64,000 nt of DNA from Pseudomonas koreensis (GCF_025447595.1 NZ_JAOEJU010000002.1:310001-374000), one strand, 5' to 3'; positions 10,179 to 19,120 are shown, counted from the stretch's first letter. Notes: generated from the letters alone by a model not told the origin. Translations and numbers: made by a program.

Positions 10179-10359
10179 AACGTTCGAGCCTGCACAATGC
10201 CGGCCTTTAGCCATAACCCCGCTGCTCACTCAAGTATTCGGTTTCACCGCCGAATACGTGCAGGTGGAACCTTCGTGCCGGTTTCACGACTCACCCCCAT
10301 TATTAGAATATTCCGAGCCGCGATCAGGGAGGATCAGCAGGTTCGAACAGGAGCTGTCC

Positions 10360-12336
10360 ATGTCTCAACCTCGCGCTCGGATCGCCTCGCAGCTGGGCCT
10401 CGCGCTCGCCGTGATACTGGCGATAGTCATCAGCGGCAGTACGGTGTTCGCCCTGCGTTCGCTGGATACCGCCAACCTCGCCACCCGTGAAGAACACCTG
10501 GCCAGCGAGGCACGCCTGCTCGCCGACCAACTGAGCACTTTCCACGGCACGCTGCGGGAAAGCACCCAGCGCCTGAGCGGGTTGTTCGAGAAGCGCTTCA
10601 GCGCCGGCCTGAGCATTCATCCGAGCGAGCCGGTCAACGTTGCCGGCACCCAGACCCCGGGCCTGCATCTGGGTAGCGAAGTGTTGAACAACAACTTCAA
10701 GGAAGTCGACGAGTTCAAACAGATGACGGCGGGTGTTGCCACGCTGTTCGTGCGCAGCGGCGAAGACTTCATCCGCGTCAGCACCTCCCTGACCAAACAG
10801 GACGGCACCCGCGCCATCGGCACCGTGCTCGATCACGCGCATCCGGCCTATGCGAAGCTGATGGCGGGGCAGGGTTACGTCGGCCGCGCATTGCTGTTCG
10901 ATCGTTCTTACATGACTCAATACACCCCGGTGCGTGACAGCAGCGGCAAGGTGATTGCCGTGTTGTTCGTCGGCTTCGATTACACCGACGCGCAGAACGC
11001 CCAGTTCGACAACCTCAAGCGCTTCCGTATCGGCCAGACCGGCTCGCTGGCGCTGCTGGACGAGAAAAACCAGTGGCTGGTCGCGCCGGCCGGCGTGCAG
11101 GCAGTGGATCAAGCAGTTTCCGTGATCAATGGTCTGGCGAAAGCGCCGGGTAAAGGACAGTTCTGGAGCGACAAGTCTGAAGACTTCTACAGCATCGCGG
11201 TGCCGTTCGAGGGCGGCCCGTGGTCGGTGGTGGCGAGCATGCCTAAAGCCGAGATCCGCGCGGTGACCTGGAGCGTCGGCACTCAGTTGGCCATCGGCAG
11301 TCTGCTGGCGATGCTGCTGGCGGTCGGTTCCGTGGTCTGGTTGCTGCGCAGCAAGCTGGCGCCTTTGGGTGATCTGGTGCGTCAGGCCGAAGCCCTGGGT
11401 GCCGGTGATCTGAGTGTGCGTCTCAGCGTGTCGAGCAATGACGAAATCGGCCAGTTGGCCCGCGCCTTCAACCAGATGAGCCAGGCCCTGTCGACCATGG
11501 TCGAGCACATCCGCCGCGCTTCGCAAGAGGTCAACAGCCGTGCCCAGGCCTTGTCCGGTCTGTCTGGCGGCGCTTACGAAGGCATGGAGCAACAGTCGGG
11601 TGAGATCACCAGCATGGCTGGCGCTGTGGAGGAGTTCTCCGCTACATCGCTGAACATCGCGGACAACATGGGGAACACCCAGCGTCTGGCACAGGAAAAC
11701 GCCCAGCAGACCCAGATCGGTCGTACTTCGATGGAAGAAGCATCGTCGTCGCTCGAACAGATTGCTGGTGCGCTGAATAGCACCGCCACGGTGATCAACA
11801 CCCTCGGCCAGCGCTCCCAGGAGATTGGTGGCATCGTCGGCGTGATCACGTCGATTGCAGAACAGACCAACCTGCTGGCGCTCAACGCTGCGATTGAAGC
11901 CGCCCGAGCCGGTGAACAAGGTCGTGGTTTCGCCGTAGTGGCAGACGAGGTGCGCAGCCTGGCTTCGCGCACCCGTCAGGCGACGGACGAAATCTCCAGC
12001 ATGATTCACAGTATTCAGCAGGAAACCGGCAACGCCATCAGCACCATGGAGCAGGGCAACCTGCTGATGCAGGAAGGTCTGTCGCGCAACGCCAACGTGG
12101 CGTCGGCGCTGGCGCGGATCGATGAGCAGAGCCGTTCGGCGGGGCAACAGTTTGCTGCGATCACCACCGCGACCCAGGAACAGAGCAGCACCGCGACGCT
12201 GTTGAGCAGCAATCTGCAGAGCATCGCGATGGCCAACAGCGAGCAGCGCGAAGTGGTGTCGAACCTGGCAATCACTGCGAAGGAGCTGGAAGGCCTGGCA
12301 GCCGACCTGCGTCAGGAGGTCGACCGCTTCCGTTGA
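10360..12336 (+). CDS. methyl-accepting chemotaxis protein with Cache sensor
   Basis: A 658-aa chemoreceptor. Transmembrane helix 1 is at about residues 10-32, then a roughly 270-residue periplasmic Cache domain (Cache 3/Cache 2 fusion type, with [11 protein letters not shown] near its end). Helix 2 lies at about 305-328, then HAMP, then the signalling domain. The conserved hairpin tip is [20 protein letters not shown] near residue 505, followed by [12 protein letters not shown]. There is no C-terminal CheR-binding pentapeptide. ATG 10360 has AGGAG 7 nt upstream. It stands alone, so its ligand cannot be inferred from neighbours; Cache fusions often bind small organic acids. Confidence 0.92.
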   Translation: MSQPRARIASQLGLALAVILAIVISGSTVFALRSLDTANLATREEHLASEARLLADQLSTFHGTLRESTQRLSGLFEKRFSAGLSIHPSEPVNVAGTQTPGLHLGSEVLNNNFKEVDEFKQMTAGVATLFVRSGEDFIRVSTSLTKQDGTRAIGTVLDHAHPAYAKLMAGQGYVGRALLFDRSYMTQYTPVRDSSGKVIAVLFVGFDYTDAQNAQFDNLKRFRIGQTGSLALLDEKNQWLVAPAGVQAVDQAVSVINGLAKAPGKGQFWSDKSEDFYSIAVPFEGGPWSVVASMPKAEIRAVTWSVGTQLAIGSLLAMLLAVGSVVWLLRSKLAPLGDLVRQAEALGAGDLSVRLSVSSNDEIGQLARAFNQMSQALSTMVEHIRRASQEVNSRAQALSGLSGGAYEGMEQQSGEITSMAGAVEEFSATSLNIADNMGNTQRLAQENAQQTQIGRTSMEEASSSLEQIAGALNSTATVINTLGQRSQEIGGIVGVITSIAEQTNLLALNAAIEAARAGEQGRGFAVVADEVRSLASRTRQATDEISSMIHSIQQETGNAISTMEQGNLLMQEGLSRNANVASALARIDEQSRSAGQQFAAITTATQEQSSTATLLSSNLQSIAMANSEQREVVSNLAITAKELEGLAADLRQEVDRFR

Positions 12337-12352
12337 GGTCTCTCTGAAACAG

Positions 12353-12417
12353 CTATCGCGAGCAGGCTCGCTCCCACAGGGTTTTTGTTGGATCTGTGAG
12401 AGCGAGCCTGCTCGCGT
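12353..12417. repeat. REP doublet, closely spaced
   Basis: Two REP cores in opposite orientation (12353-12378 and 12394-12417), only about 15 nt apart, between the convergent chemoreceptor and yifB genes. The second carries a change (tgtgagagcg instead of tgtgggagcg). Confidence 0.85.
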
Positions 12418-12441
12418 TTGGGCCCGCCACGACCTCGGCAC

Positions 12442-13935
12442 TTACTGAGTCGCCGGCCGATACTGCAACGCTTCGGCCAGATGTTCGCGACTGATATCCG
12501 CGCGCTTCTCCAGATCCGCCAGCGTCCGCGCGACCTTGAGCAGCCGATGCGCCGAGCGCAGCGACAAGCTCAGTCTCTCGCACGCGGTCTCCAGCCAGGT
12601 TTCATCGGCTGTGGATAACTTGCAGTGCTTCTTCAGTCCCGGCAAATCGAGAAATGCATTGGCACAGCCCTGGCGCTTTTGCTGGCGCTCGCGGGCCTCG
12701 GCGACCAGCGTGGCCGCGCTGGCGCTTTCTTCTCCCGGTTTCACCGCAGGGTTCAGTGCTGTCGCCTCCCGCGCCACCGTCAGGTGCAAATCGATCCGGT
12801 CCAGCAACGGCCCCGACAGTTTGTTGCGATAGCGCTGCACCATGTCCGGCGTGCACGAACACTTGCCGCTCGGTTCGCCAAGATATCCACAGGGGCAGGG
12901 ATTCATCGCCGCCACCAGCTGGAATCTTGCGGGAAACCGCACCCGTTCCTTGGCTCGGGCAATCACGATGCAGCCGGATTCCAGGGGTTCGCGCAGCACC
13001 TCGAGCACCTTGCGATCAAACTCCGGCAGCTCATCGAGGAACAGCACGCCATGATGGGCGAGGGTGATTTCGCCGGGTTGCGGTTTTGAACTGCCACCGA
13101 CCAGTGCCGGCCCGGAGGCCGAATGGTGAGGTTGTCGAAAGGGCCGTTGCGGCCAGTGGGTCAACGGCGCGCCGCTGGCAACGGATTGAATCGCTGCCAC
13201 TTCCAGCGCTTCACTCTCGGCCAGCGGTGGCAGTAACCCGGGTAATCGACTGGCCAGTAACGTCTTGCCCGTCCCCGGTGGCCCGCTGAACAAAAGGTTG
13301 TGCGCGCCGGCAGCGGCAATCAGCAGCGCCCGTTTGGCGGCCAGTTGGCCCTGTACTTCGTTCAGGTCGGGATAGGGTTTCGCGGCATGGATCAGCCCGT
13401 CCGAGACATAAGGTTCGACCGGTGTATGTCCATTGAAATGCGCCACGGCCTCAAGCAGATGATCCACCGCGATCACCCTCAGTCCCGACGCCAGACAAGC
13501 CTCCTCGGCATTCGCCCGTGGCACCACCAGCGTCCGCCCGGCCTTGCGTGCCGCCAGCGCCGCCGGCAATACCCCGCGCACCGCCCGCACTGCGCCGGAC
13601 AACGCCAGTTCGCCGAGGCATTCCACATCATCCAGCGTCAACGTCGGCACCTGCACACTCGCCGACAGAATCCCCAGCGCAATCGCCAGATCGAACCGCC
13701 CGCCATCCTTGGGCAGATCCGCCGGTGCCAGATTCAATGTGATCCGCCGCGCCGGAAACTGCAGCCCGGAATTGATGATCGCACTGCGCACCCGGTCCTT
13801 GCTCTCCTTCACTGCCGCCTCGGGCAGGCCGACCATGGTCAGCGAGGGCAATCCGTTGGCGAGGTGAACTTCAACGGTGACGGCGGGCGCATCCACGCCA
13901 ATTTGGGCGCGGCTATGGACGATGGCGAGGGACAT
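12442..13935 (-). CDS. comM: YifB/ComM family Mg-chelatase-like AAA+ ATPase
   Basis: A 497-aa hexameric-helicase family protein. ComM in naturally competent bacteria promotes branch migration during integration of transforming DNA. The N-terminal ribosomal-S5-like/Lon-like domain (VNAxGLPSLTMVGLPEAAVKE) occupies residues 1-150. The AAA+ core has Walker A GPPGTGKT and LFLDELPEF as Walker B, and the C-terminal Mg_chelatase_C domain includes AYRLLKVARTLADL-like sequence (here AHRLLKVARTLADLE). Two CxC pairs (MNPCPCGYLG, CSC) sit after Walker B. The start is ATG 13935, with AAGGA 6 nt upstream. Whether this strain is competent is not shown here. Confidence 0.9.
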   Translation of the reverse strand: MSLAIVHSRAQIGVDAPAVTVEVHLANGLPSLTMVGLPEAAVKESKDRVRSAIINSGLQFPARRITLNLAPADLPKDGGRFDLAIALGILSASVQVPTLTLDDVECLGELALSGAVRAVRGVLPAALAARKAGRTLVVPRANAEEACLASGLRVIAVDHLLEAVAHFNGHTPVEPYVSDGLIHAAKPYPDLNEVQGQLAAKRALLIAAAGAHNLLFSGPPGTGKTLLASRLPGLLPPLAESEALEVAAIQSVASGAPLTHWPQRPFRQPHHSASGPALVGGSSKPQPGEITLAHHGVLFLDELPEFDRKVLEVLREPLESGCIVIARAKERVRFPARFQLVAAMNPCPCGYLGEPSGKCSCTPDMVQRYRNKLSGPLLDRIDLHLTVAREATALNPAVKPGEESASAATLVAEARERQQKRQGCANAFLDLPGLKKHCKLSTADETWLETACERLSLSLRSAHRLLKVARTLADLEKRADISREHLAEALQYRPATQ

Positions 13936-14318
13936 GGTCGTTCCTTGAGTTGAATCGAGGGGCCGCTTCCTGCGGGTTTTTGAAGGGTAGTTGAGCCGGG
14001 TTTCAGTGTATGAATTGAGGTTTACAAGACGTATCAAGACCTGGCGTCAGTGTCACTGCTTCCCTGAATTGGAGCGTTGACTCTCGGCCGGCATTGACGG
14101 ATCATCCCGTTCGAGGACTGCAACTGCGCATTCGTCGGGACTGGGCACCAGCAAAAGCTCCCCCGCATTTTTGGCAGCAGAGAAAGCTGGTTTCTCTGAA
14201 GTAGTGACGACGGGATAGCCTGTCGGATTCTGAACCCATGGATTTAAAGCCGGGAGCTAAAGAATCGCTGCGACTACTCCTCAAAAAATATTCAAAAGGC
14301 GTCCTTCGGACGCCTTTT
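13936..14318. other. intergenic stretch at the left edge of the accessory patch
   Basis: No convincing coding region in 383 nt. The left part would carry the yifB promoter. The right part holds copy A of a direct repeat (14250-14289) and then a terminator whose better T-run is on the + strand, although no + strand gene precedes it. Short open frames here lack ribosome sites and family features. Confidence 0.5.
14250..14289 (+). repeat. direct repeat copy A
   Basis: Forty bases starting CCGGGAGCTAAAG and containing GCGACTACTCCTCA. They match copy B (15364-15403) at 31 of 40 positions by hand alignment. Both copies lie just before a terminator. Confidence 0.5.
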
Positions 14319-14320
14319 TT
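14294..14320. terminator. bidirectional intrinsic terminator
   Basis: GGCGTCC-TTC-GGACGCC stem (14298-14314) flanked by A4 and T6. On the minus strand it closes the 164-aa gene, whose TAA lies inside it. On the plus strand it has the longer T-run but no obvious gene to serve. Confidence 0.85.
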
Positions 14321-14813
14321 ATTTCTGATTGGATGGTGCTCGTGGAATCTGCCCCACCAACGTGCCATGTGCGCGCTTTTGCGGGTACCAAGTCACCACG
14401 AAGTAACCAAATCCTGTGGCGCGCTCGTGTCGCGGTTCAAGAATCAGTGTTCCCATGGATGTTCTCAGTACCGCGACCCTGTTTCCACATCGCTGTTCTT
14501 TGAACTCGCAATAGATTAGTGCTCCTGGGGCGATCATTTTCGCAACAATCGCTGCTACCCCATCGACAGTCTGGCAACCATGCTTGAGCAAATCGGTTCT
14601 GTGCGCTTCCCATATGTGTACTACGCCAAAACCACTATTCGCTCGGCGGTGAATACCTATTCGCAAATAAATCTTCCCCCCTGGCAAGCCGAATTTTGGC
14701 ATATCGGGGATCGCACCAAAGATGTAACTACCATCTGGGTGCCGAACCAGCGTGTTTTCTTTTTGTGTGAGCAAATCAGACAAGAGGGAGTCCAGAACCA
14801 GAAAGTCTGGCAA
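14319..14813 (-). CDS. hypothetical protein, possible BECR-fold (RelE/barnase-like) toxin
   Basis: I do not recognise the 164-aa protein with certainty. The C-terminal half reads GFGVVHIWEAHRTDL, then a helix (VAAIVAKMIAPG), then strands with VAVLRTSMGTLILEPR and YFVVTWYP, ending AHGTLVGQIPR. A conserved His in HIWxxH followed by beta strands and an R/H-rich end recalls phage- and Rhs-type barnase/EndoU/colicin/RelE nuclease domains; this is pattern memory, not a search. The start is TTG 14813, directly after an in-frame TGA, with AGAAGGA 9 nt upstream, so the gene looks complete rather than a broken toxin tip. It is divergent from a HigA-like antitoxin gene. Composition looks more AT-rich than the core neighbours. 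Confidence 0.5.
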   Translation of the reverse strand: MPDFLVLDSLLSDLLTQKENTLVRHPDGSYIFGAIPDMPKFGLPGGKIYLRIGIHRRANSGFGVVHIWEAHRTDLLKHGCQTVDGVAAIVAKMIAPGALIYCEFKEQRCGNRVAVLRTSMGTLILEPRHERATGFGYFVVTWYPQKRAHGTLVGQIPRAPSNQK

Positions 14814-14879
14814 TCAATGTGATCCTTCTGAAACTCGACGTGATGGATCGATCAGCGTAGGTGATGGCCAGGAGCGTAA

Positions 14880-14927
14880 CTACAAGTAAAAAATCACGGA
14901 ATCGGGCGCGGGAGGTGATTCTTGTAG
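14880..14927. promoter_or_regulatory. interrupted inverted repeat between divergent genes
   Basis: CTACAAG (14880-14886) plus AATCAC (14892-14897) pair with GTGATT (14915-14920) plus CTTGTAG (14921-14927). This gives 13 pairs with a 5-nt bulge (TAAAA) and a 17-nt loop. A further GTTGTAGG copy follows at 14944-14951. The position between the divergent toxin-like and antitoxin-like genes suits an operator. Confidence 0.4.
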
Positions 14928-15036
14928 GGCCATGCTTTGATGGTTGTAGGACGTCGGCGAAACGGTGGCGGAGGTCTTGAATAGCCGAATGGGATGCTCC
15001 AGTTTGGCCGCTCAATGCAGCCTCTGGAGGCGAAAA

Positions 15037-15291
15037 ATGGACCGCAATGGTATGCGCCCGATTCATCCGGGGGAGGTTCTGAATAAGGAATTCATGGAGC
15101 CATTGGGCATGACTGTCATGGACTTGGCCATGCCCACAAACTGGCCTGAAACCGAGATCGAGAAGCTTGTGAAATGCCAGCTCAGGATCTGCGCCGATCT
15201 GGCAATCAGGCTGGCGATCCATCTCAACACCACGCCTGAGTTCTGGATGAATCTTCAGTCGATTTACGATTTGCGAAAAGCTGAGGTTTAG
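15037..15291 (+). CDS. HigA-family antitoxin-like XRE protein, no HigB partner
   Basis: An 84-aa protein of the HigA/VapI addiction-module antitoxin family. The family hallmarks are clear at both ends: MRPIHPGEVLNKEFMEPLGM at the start and TPEFWMNLQSIYDLRK at the end. The middle, where HigA has a helix-turn-helix close to LGVSRxxIsxIxNGKR, is divergent here (MPTNWPETEIEKLVKCQLRI), so DNA binding may be altered. ATG 15037 has GGAGG 6 nt upstream; a second Met at 15052 starts the usual HigA sequence. No HigB (RelE-type) gene is found upstream or downstream on the same strand. The divergent 164-aa protein is the only toxin candidate nearby. It may be an orphan or a repurposed antitoxin. Confidence 0.75.
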   Translation: MDRNGMRPIHPGEVLNKEFMEPLGMTVMDLAMPTNWPETEIEKLVKCQLRICADLAIRLAIHLNTTPEFWMNLQSIYDLRKAEV

Positions 15292-15307
15292 AGAGGAGCT
15301 TCCGTCC

Positions 15308-15445
15308 GTGATCAAGTGCAGCGGCTGGCGCATTGCGCTTGATCTGAATCCAAGGTCGTACGGCTGGGAGCTGAACAGTTGCAGTGACTACTCCTCAGAA
15401 AACCAATTGTCGCAGCTATCTCAAGGCGAAAAAAAACCGCCTTGA
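15308..15445 (+). CDS. possible small protein after the HigA-like gene
   Basis: A 45-codon frame from GTG 15308 to TGA 15443-15445, with GAGGAG 9 nt upstream, beginning 17 nt after the stop of the HigA-like gene. The predicted peptide contains WRIALDLNP and YGWELNSCSDYSSEN. I recognise no family. Its middle section coincides with direct repeat copy B, and its end runs into a terminator. It could equally be non-coding. Confidence 0.25.
   Translation: MIKCSGWRIALDLNPRSYGWELNSCSDYSSENQLSQLSQGEKKPP
15364..15403 (+). repeat. direct repeat copy B
   Basis: CTGGGAGCTGAACAG followed by GTGACTACTCCTCA, 31/40 identical to copy A, 1114 nt downstream in the same orientation. Together the copies bracket the toxin-like and HigA-like genes. 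Confidence 0.5.
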
Positions 15446-15457
15446 GGAGACGGTTTT
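15429..15457 (-). terminator. intrinsic terminator, minus strand
   Basis: AAAACCG...CGGTTTT stem with an inner CCT/AGG pairing. Read on the minus strand it ends in a run of eight T. It is 138 nt past the ubiK stop and the likely end of that transcript. Confidence 0.75.
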
Positions 15458-15594
15458 CAGTTGCAGGCTTCGGTGAGGCCAAGGCCTGCGCATCCTTAGT
15501 GGACACACTCGCGTTTGCTGAGGTTATGCAGGTTTGCTCAGTGGCACAAGCATCAACGAAATTCTTCCAGCCAGTTGCGGGCTGGAATGAGGCC

Positions 15595-15855
15595 TCACTC
15601 AGCCGGCGGCGTCAGCTTCGCTTCCATCTCCGCCACCTTCGCCTCAAGGCTCTCGAGCCGGGCGCGAGTGCGCGCCAGCACCACCATCTGACTGTCAAAC
15701 TCTTCGCGGCTCACCAGGTCCAGTTTGCTGAAGGCACTTTGCAGCAGCATCTTGAACTGGCTTTCGATTTCGGCTTTTGGCAACGGCGTGTCGCCGCTGA
15801 ACAGGCGGGAAGCGGTGCCGCTCAGGGCGTCGAGGAAGTCTTTGGGCGCGAGCAT
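15595..15855 (-). CDS. ubiK: ubiquinone biosynthesis accessory factor UbiK
   Basis: An 86-aa protein of the BMFP/YqiC family. UbiK works with UbiJ in aerobic ubiquinone synthesis; relatives form coiled-coil trimers that bind membranes. The N-terminal amphipathic part (MLAPKDFLDALSGTASRLF) is followed by a C-terminal heptad-rich helix (FDSQMVVLARTRARLESLEA, then KVAEMEAKL), the family signature. It is monocistronic, divergent from glnK, and lies at the right edge of the accessory patch, where core order resumes. Confidence 0.9.
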   Translation of the reverse strand: MLAPKDFLDALSGTASRLFSGDTPLPKAEIESQFKMLLQSAFSKLDLVSREEFDSQMVVLARTRARLESLEAKVAEMEAKLTPPAE

Positions 15856-15925
15856 GGGATATGTCCTGGAAACTATGGCCGGCAGTGTATCACGCAGTGT
15901 CTATAGTCATTGGCGCAGGCACGGA

Positions 15926-15942
15926 TGCACGCTTTTCGCGCA
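15926..15942 (+). promoter_or_regulatory. putative NtrC binding site 1
   Basis: TGCACGCTTTTCGCGCA resembles the NtrC palindrome TGCACC-N4-TGGTGCA, keeping TGCAC and the terminal GCA. Its centre is 33 bp, about three helical turns, from site 2. Confidence 0.5.
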
Positions 15943-15958
15943 ACTGGATGCACGGCCA

Positions 15959-15975
15959 CGCACCGTTGTTGTGCG
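15959..15975 (+). promoter_or_regulatory. putative NtrC binding site 2
   Basis: CGCACCGTTGTTGTGCG matches the NtrC consensus in all but three positions, about 75 bp upstream of the -24/-12 promoter, a normal enhancer distance. Confidence 0.6.
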
Positions 15976-16028
15976 TATCCCGAGTGCCATTTGGGTGATG
16001 GCATCTGCGGCAGCGGCCAAGGGATTGA

Positions 16029-16592
<564 letters not shown>

Positions 16593-16629
16593 ACGCCGCC
16601 ACAAACCCAACGCCCCAGGAGAAAACAAT

Positions 16630-17967
16630 ATGACTCTGCGTAAATTCGCAGGGCTAGGAGCCCTGTTGTCTATCGTAATGCCCGGCCTGGCCATGGCGGC
16701 AGACGAAGTGGCAGCTCCAGTCCTGAACTCCGGCGACACCGCCTGGATGCTCACCTCCACAGCCCTCGTGCTGTTCATGACCATTCCCGGCCTCGCGCTG
16801 TTCTACGGCGGCATGGTTCGGTCGAAAAACATTCTTTCCGTGATGATGCAGTGCTTCGCCATTACCGGTCTGATCAGCGTCCTGTGGGTCATTTATGGCT
16901 ACAGCATCGCGTTCGACACCACCGGCATGGAGCAAGGCGTCGTCAACTTCAACTCGTTCGTGGGCGGTTTCGGCAAGGCGTTCCTGGCCGGTGTCACGCC
17001 AGCGAGCCTGACCGGCCCGGCGGCGCTGTTCCCCGAGGCGGTCTTCATCACCTTCCAGATGACCTTCGCGATCATCACCCCGGCGCTGATCGTCGGTGCG
17101 TTCGCCGAGCGGATGAAGTTCTCCGCGATGCTGATCTTCATGGGCATCTGGTTCACCCTGGTTTATGCACCGATCGCGCACATGGTCTGGTCCGGCAACG
17201 GCGGCCTGATGTGGGACTGGGGCGTACTCGACTTCGCGGGCGGCACCGTGGTGCACATCAACGCCGGTGTGGCCGGTCTGATTGCCTGCCTGGTACTGGG
17301 TAAACGCAAAGGCTTCCCGACCACCCCGATGGCGCCACACAATCTGGGTTACACCCTGATGGGCGCGGCGATGCTGTGGATCGGCTGGTTCGGCTTCAAC
17401 GCCGGCTCCGCTGCGGCCGCCAACGGCACCGCCGGCATGGCGATGCTGGTGACCCAGATCGCGACCGCCGCTGCTGCACTGGGCTGGATGTTCGCCGAGT
17501 GGATCACCCACGGCAAACCAAGCGCACTGGGTATCGCATCCGGCGTCGTTGCAGGTCTGGTTGCGATCACTCCGGCCGCTGGCACCGTGGGCCCTATGGG
17601 TGCACTGGTGATCGGTCTGTCGGCCGGTGTGGTGTGCTTCTTCTGCGCCACTACCCTGAAACGCAAACTCGGTTATGACGACTCCCTGGACGCCTTCGGC
17701 GTGCACGGTATCGGCGGTATCCTCGGCGCGATCCTGACCGGTGTGTTCGCCGCACCGTCGCTGGGTGGCTTCGGCACCGTCACCGACATCGCCGCACAAG
17801 TCTGGATTCAGTGCAAAGGCGTCGGCTTCACCGTGATCTACACCGCCATCGTCACTTTCATCATCCTCAAGGTACTGGATGCAGTGATGGGGCTGCGCGT
17901 GACCGAGGAAGAAGAATCGGTCGGTCTGGATCTGGCACAACACAACGAGCGCGGCTACAACCTGTAA
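16630..17967 (+). CDS. amtB: ammonium transporter AmtB
   Basis: A 445-aa inner-membrane ammonium channel. A cleavable signal peptide (to about AMAA, residue 24) is followed by eleven transmembrane helices. The twin pore histidines sit in [10 protein letters not shown] and [10 protein letters not shown], and the Amt signature [10 protein letters not shown] is present. GlnK would bind the cytoplasmic face to close it. AGGAG precedes ATG 16630, and a strong terminator follows 20 nt after the stop, so the operon has just two genes. Confidence 0.97.
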   Translation: MTLRKFAGLGALLSIVMPGLAMAADEVAAPVLNSGDTAWMLTSTALVLFMTIPGLALFYGGMVRSKNILSVMMQCFAITGLISVLWVIYGYSIAFDTTGMEQGVVNFNSFVGGFGKAFLAGVTPASLTGPAALFPEAVFITFQMTFAIITPALIVGAFAERMKFSAMLIFMGIWFTLVYAPIAHMVWSGNGGLMWDWGVLDFAGGTVVHINAGVAGLIACLVLGKRKGFPTTPMAPHNLGYTLMGAAMLWIGWFGFNAGSAAAANGTAGMAMLVTQIATAAAALGWMFAEWITHGKPSALGIASGVVAGLVAITPAAGTVGPMGALVIGLSAGVVCFFCATTLKRKLGYDDSLDAFGVHGIGGILGAILTGVFAAPSLGGFGTVTDIAAQVWIQCKGVGFTVIYTAIVTFIILKVLDAVMGLRVTEEEESVGLDLAQHNERGYNL

Positions 17968-17986
17968 GCACGCGCCGCAAAAAACT

Positions 17987-18011
17987 TGCCCGGCTTGCCG
18001 GGCATTTTTTT
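17987..18011 (+). terminator. terminator of glnK-amtB
   Basis: TGCCCGGC-TT-GCCGGGCA stem followed by seven T. Confidence 0.92.
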
Positions 18012-18182
18012 GTCTGGAATTTGTCTTCCCTGATACAGCTGAAAGGATTTTTCGTACTGCTTTGGTCGTGTTTACGACGAGTGTTTTTCTGCGGCCAAAG
18101 GCTTACATCATTGAAGGAACATCAGGGCCTTTGTTTTTTTCCAGAGCGCGCTAGAATGCGCCCCGAACGTGCGGAGAACTGT

Positions 18183-18608
18183 ATGTGGCAACAGACTCTG
18201 ATAACCCTGCGGGCACGGCCCCGGGGCTTTCATCTGGTAACGGAAGAGTTGCTCGCCGGCCTGCCCGAACTCAAGGCATGCCGGGTCGGTCTGTTGCATT
18301 TGTGGCTGCAGCATACCTCGGCGTCGTTGACCATCAACGAGAACGCCGATCCGGCGGTACGTCGCGACTTCGAACGATTTTTCAATCGTCTAATCCCACA
18401 AGGAGCAGACGGCTATGAGCATAACGACGAAGGCCTGGACGACCTCCCGGCGCACTTCAAGGCCAGCGTGCTGGGCTGTCAGATCAGTTTGCCGGTAACG
18501 GCGGGCCGGCTGGCATTGGGCACCTGGCAAGGCGTTTACCTGGGCGAGCACCGTGATCATGGCGGTGCCCGTAAAGTCCTCGCCACCTTGCACGGTGAAG
18601 GGGCATAA
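18183..18608 (+). CDS. YjbQ family protein (UPF0047)
   Basis: A 141-aa protein of the UPF0047/YjbQ family, annotated as a secondary thiamine-phosphate synthase because some members have that weak activity; the true role is unknown. Family features are the [15 protein letters not shown] motif, the [12 protein letters not shown] segment and the C-terminal [16 protein letters not shown], whose histidines bind a metal. ATG 18183 is preceded by CGGAG. It follows amtB after a terminator and is followed by its own weaker terminator. Confidence 0.88.
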   Translation: MWQQTLITLRARPRGFHLVTEELLAGLPELKACRVGLLHLWLQHTSASLTINENADPAVRRDFERFFNRLIPQGADGYEHNDEGLDDLPAHFKASVLGCQISLPVTAGRLALGTWQGVYLGEHRDHGGARKVLATLHGEGA

Positions 18609-18640
18609 ACCGTTGGTCACCAATGGTTACTGATTTTTTT
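18608..18640 (+). terminator. probable terminator of the yjbQ-type gene
   Basis: AACCGTTG pairs with CAATGGTT (one G-U pair) across GGTCAC-type loop bases, followed after five bases by seven T. Confidence 0.5.
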
Positions 18641-18710
18641 CCGGCGACTTTCGACAGTCGCCAAAGCTGGTCTATAACTAATCTGCTTTTCGCAAGTCAT
18701 GAGGTAGAAC

Positions 18711-19037
18711 ATGAGCGACGATGATCTGGAAAACGACGACCTCGAAGTAGGCGACGAAGACGAGGCCGAGGACGGTCTGGAAGCAGCAGCGGAAGACGTT
18801 GCTGAAGACGATGGCGGTGACGATACGCCGGCCCCGGCTGCCAAAGGCAAGGCCAAGGCTGCGGTGTCGGTCGACGAGTTGCCGAGCATCGAAGCCAAGA
18901 ACAAGGAGCGCGATGCCTTGGCCAAGGCCATGGAAGAGTTCCTTGCGCGCGGCGGCAAGGTGCAGGAAGTGGAGGCCAACGTGGTCGCCGATCCGCCCAA
19001 GAAGCCGGACAACAAGTACGGTAGCCGCCCTATCTGA
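18711..19037 (+). CDS. sutA: RNA polymerase-binding slow-growth regulator SutA
   Basis: A 108-aa acidic, largely disordered protein. The N-terminal 50 residues are almost all Asp/Glu/Ala, then a short predicted helix (SIEAKNKERDALAKAMEEFL), then the conserved tail EVEANVVADPPKKPDNKYGS ending in RPI. The order and tail match SutA of P. aeruginosa, which binds RNA polymerase and supports rRNA and housekeeping transcription in slow-growing cells; I recognise it from memory of that protein. GAGG stands 7 nt before ATG 18711. It is single-gene with a strong terminator. Confidence 0.85.
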   Translation: MSDDDLENDDLEVGDEDEAEDGLEAAAEDVAEDDGGDDTPAPAAKGKAKAAVSVDELPSIEAKNKERDALAKAMEEFLARGGKVQEVEANVVADPPKKPDNKYGSRPI

Positions 19038-19057
19038 GGCGTGTCGCTTGCTTGCTG

Positions 19058-19086
19058 AAAAAGCCCGCCGTCGCTGCGGGCTTTTT
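19058..19086 (+). terminator. terminator of sutA
   Basis: AAAAAGCCCGC and GCGGGCTTTTT arms with a short loop, 20 nt past the stop. Confidence 0.92.
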
Positions 19087-19120
19087 CATGTCTGAAACAA
19101 AAACAAACGAATGCACATCC

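Noticed and set aside
10324..12441. A 705-codon open frame antisense to the chemoreceptor
   Set aside because: Shadow of the chemoreceptor gene; it runs through a REP and has no ribosome site or domain.
14102..14368. An 88-codon minus-strand frame in the accessory patch
   Set aside because: It overlaps the terminator and the 3' end of the better supported 164-aa gene, has no good start and reads as random.
14776..15333. A 185-codon minus-strand frame over the HigA-like gene
   Set aside because: Antisense to a recognisable HigA-family protein with a perfect ribosome site; no family match in the antisense frame.
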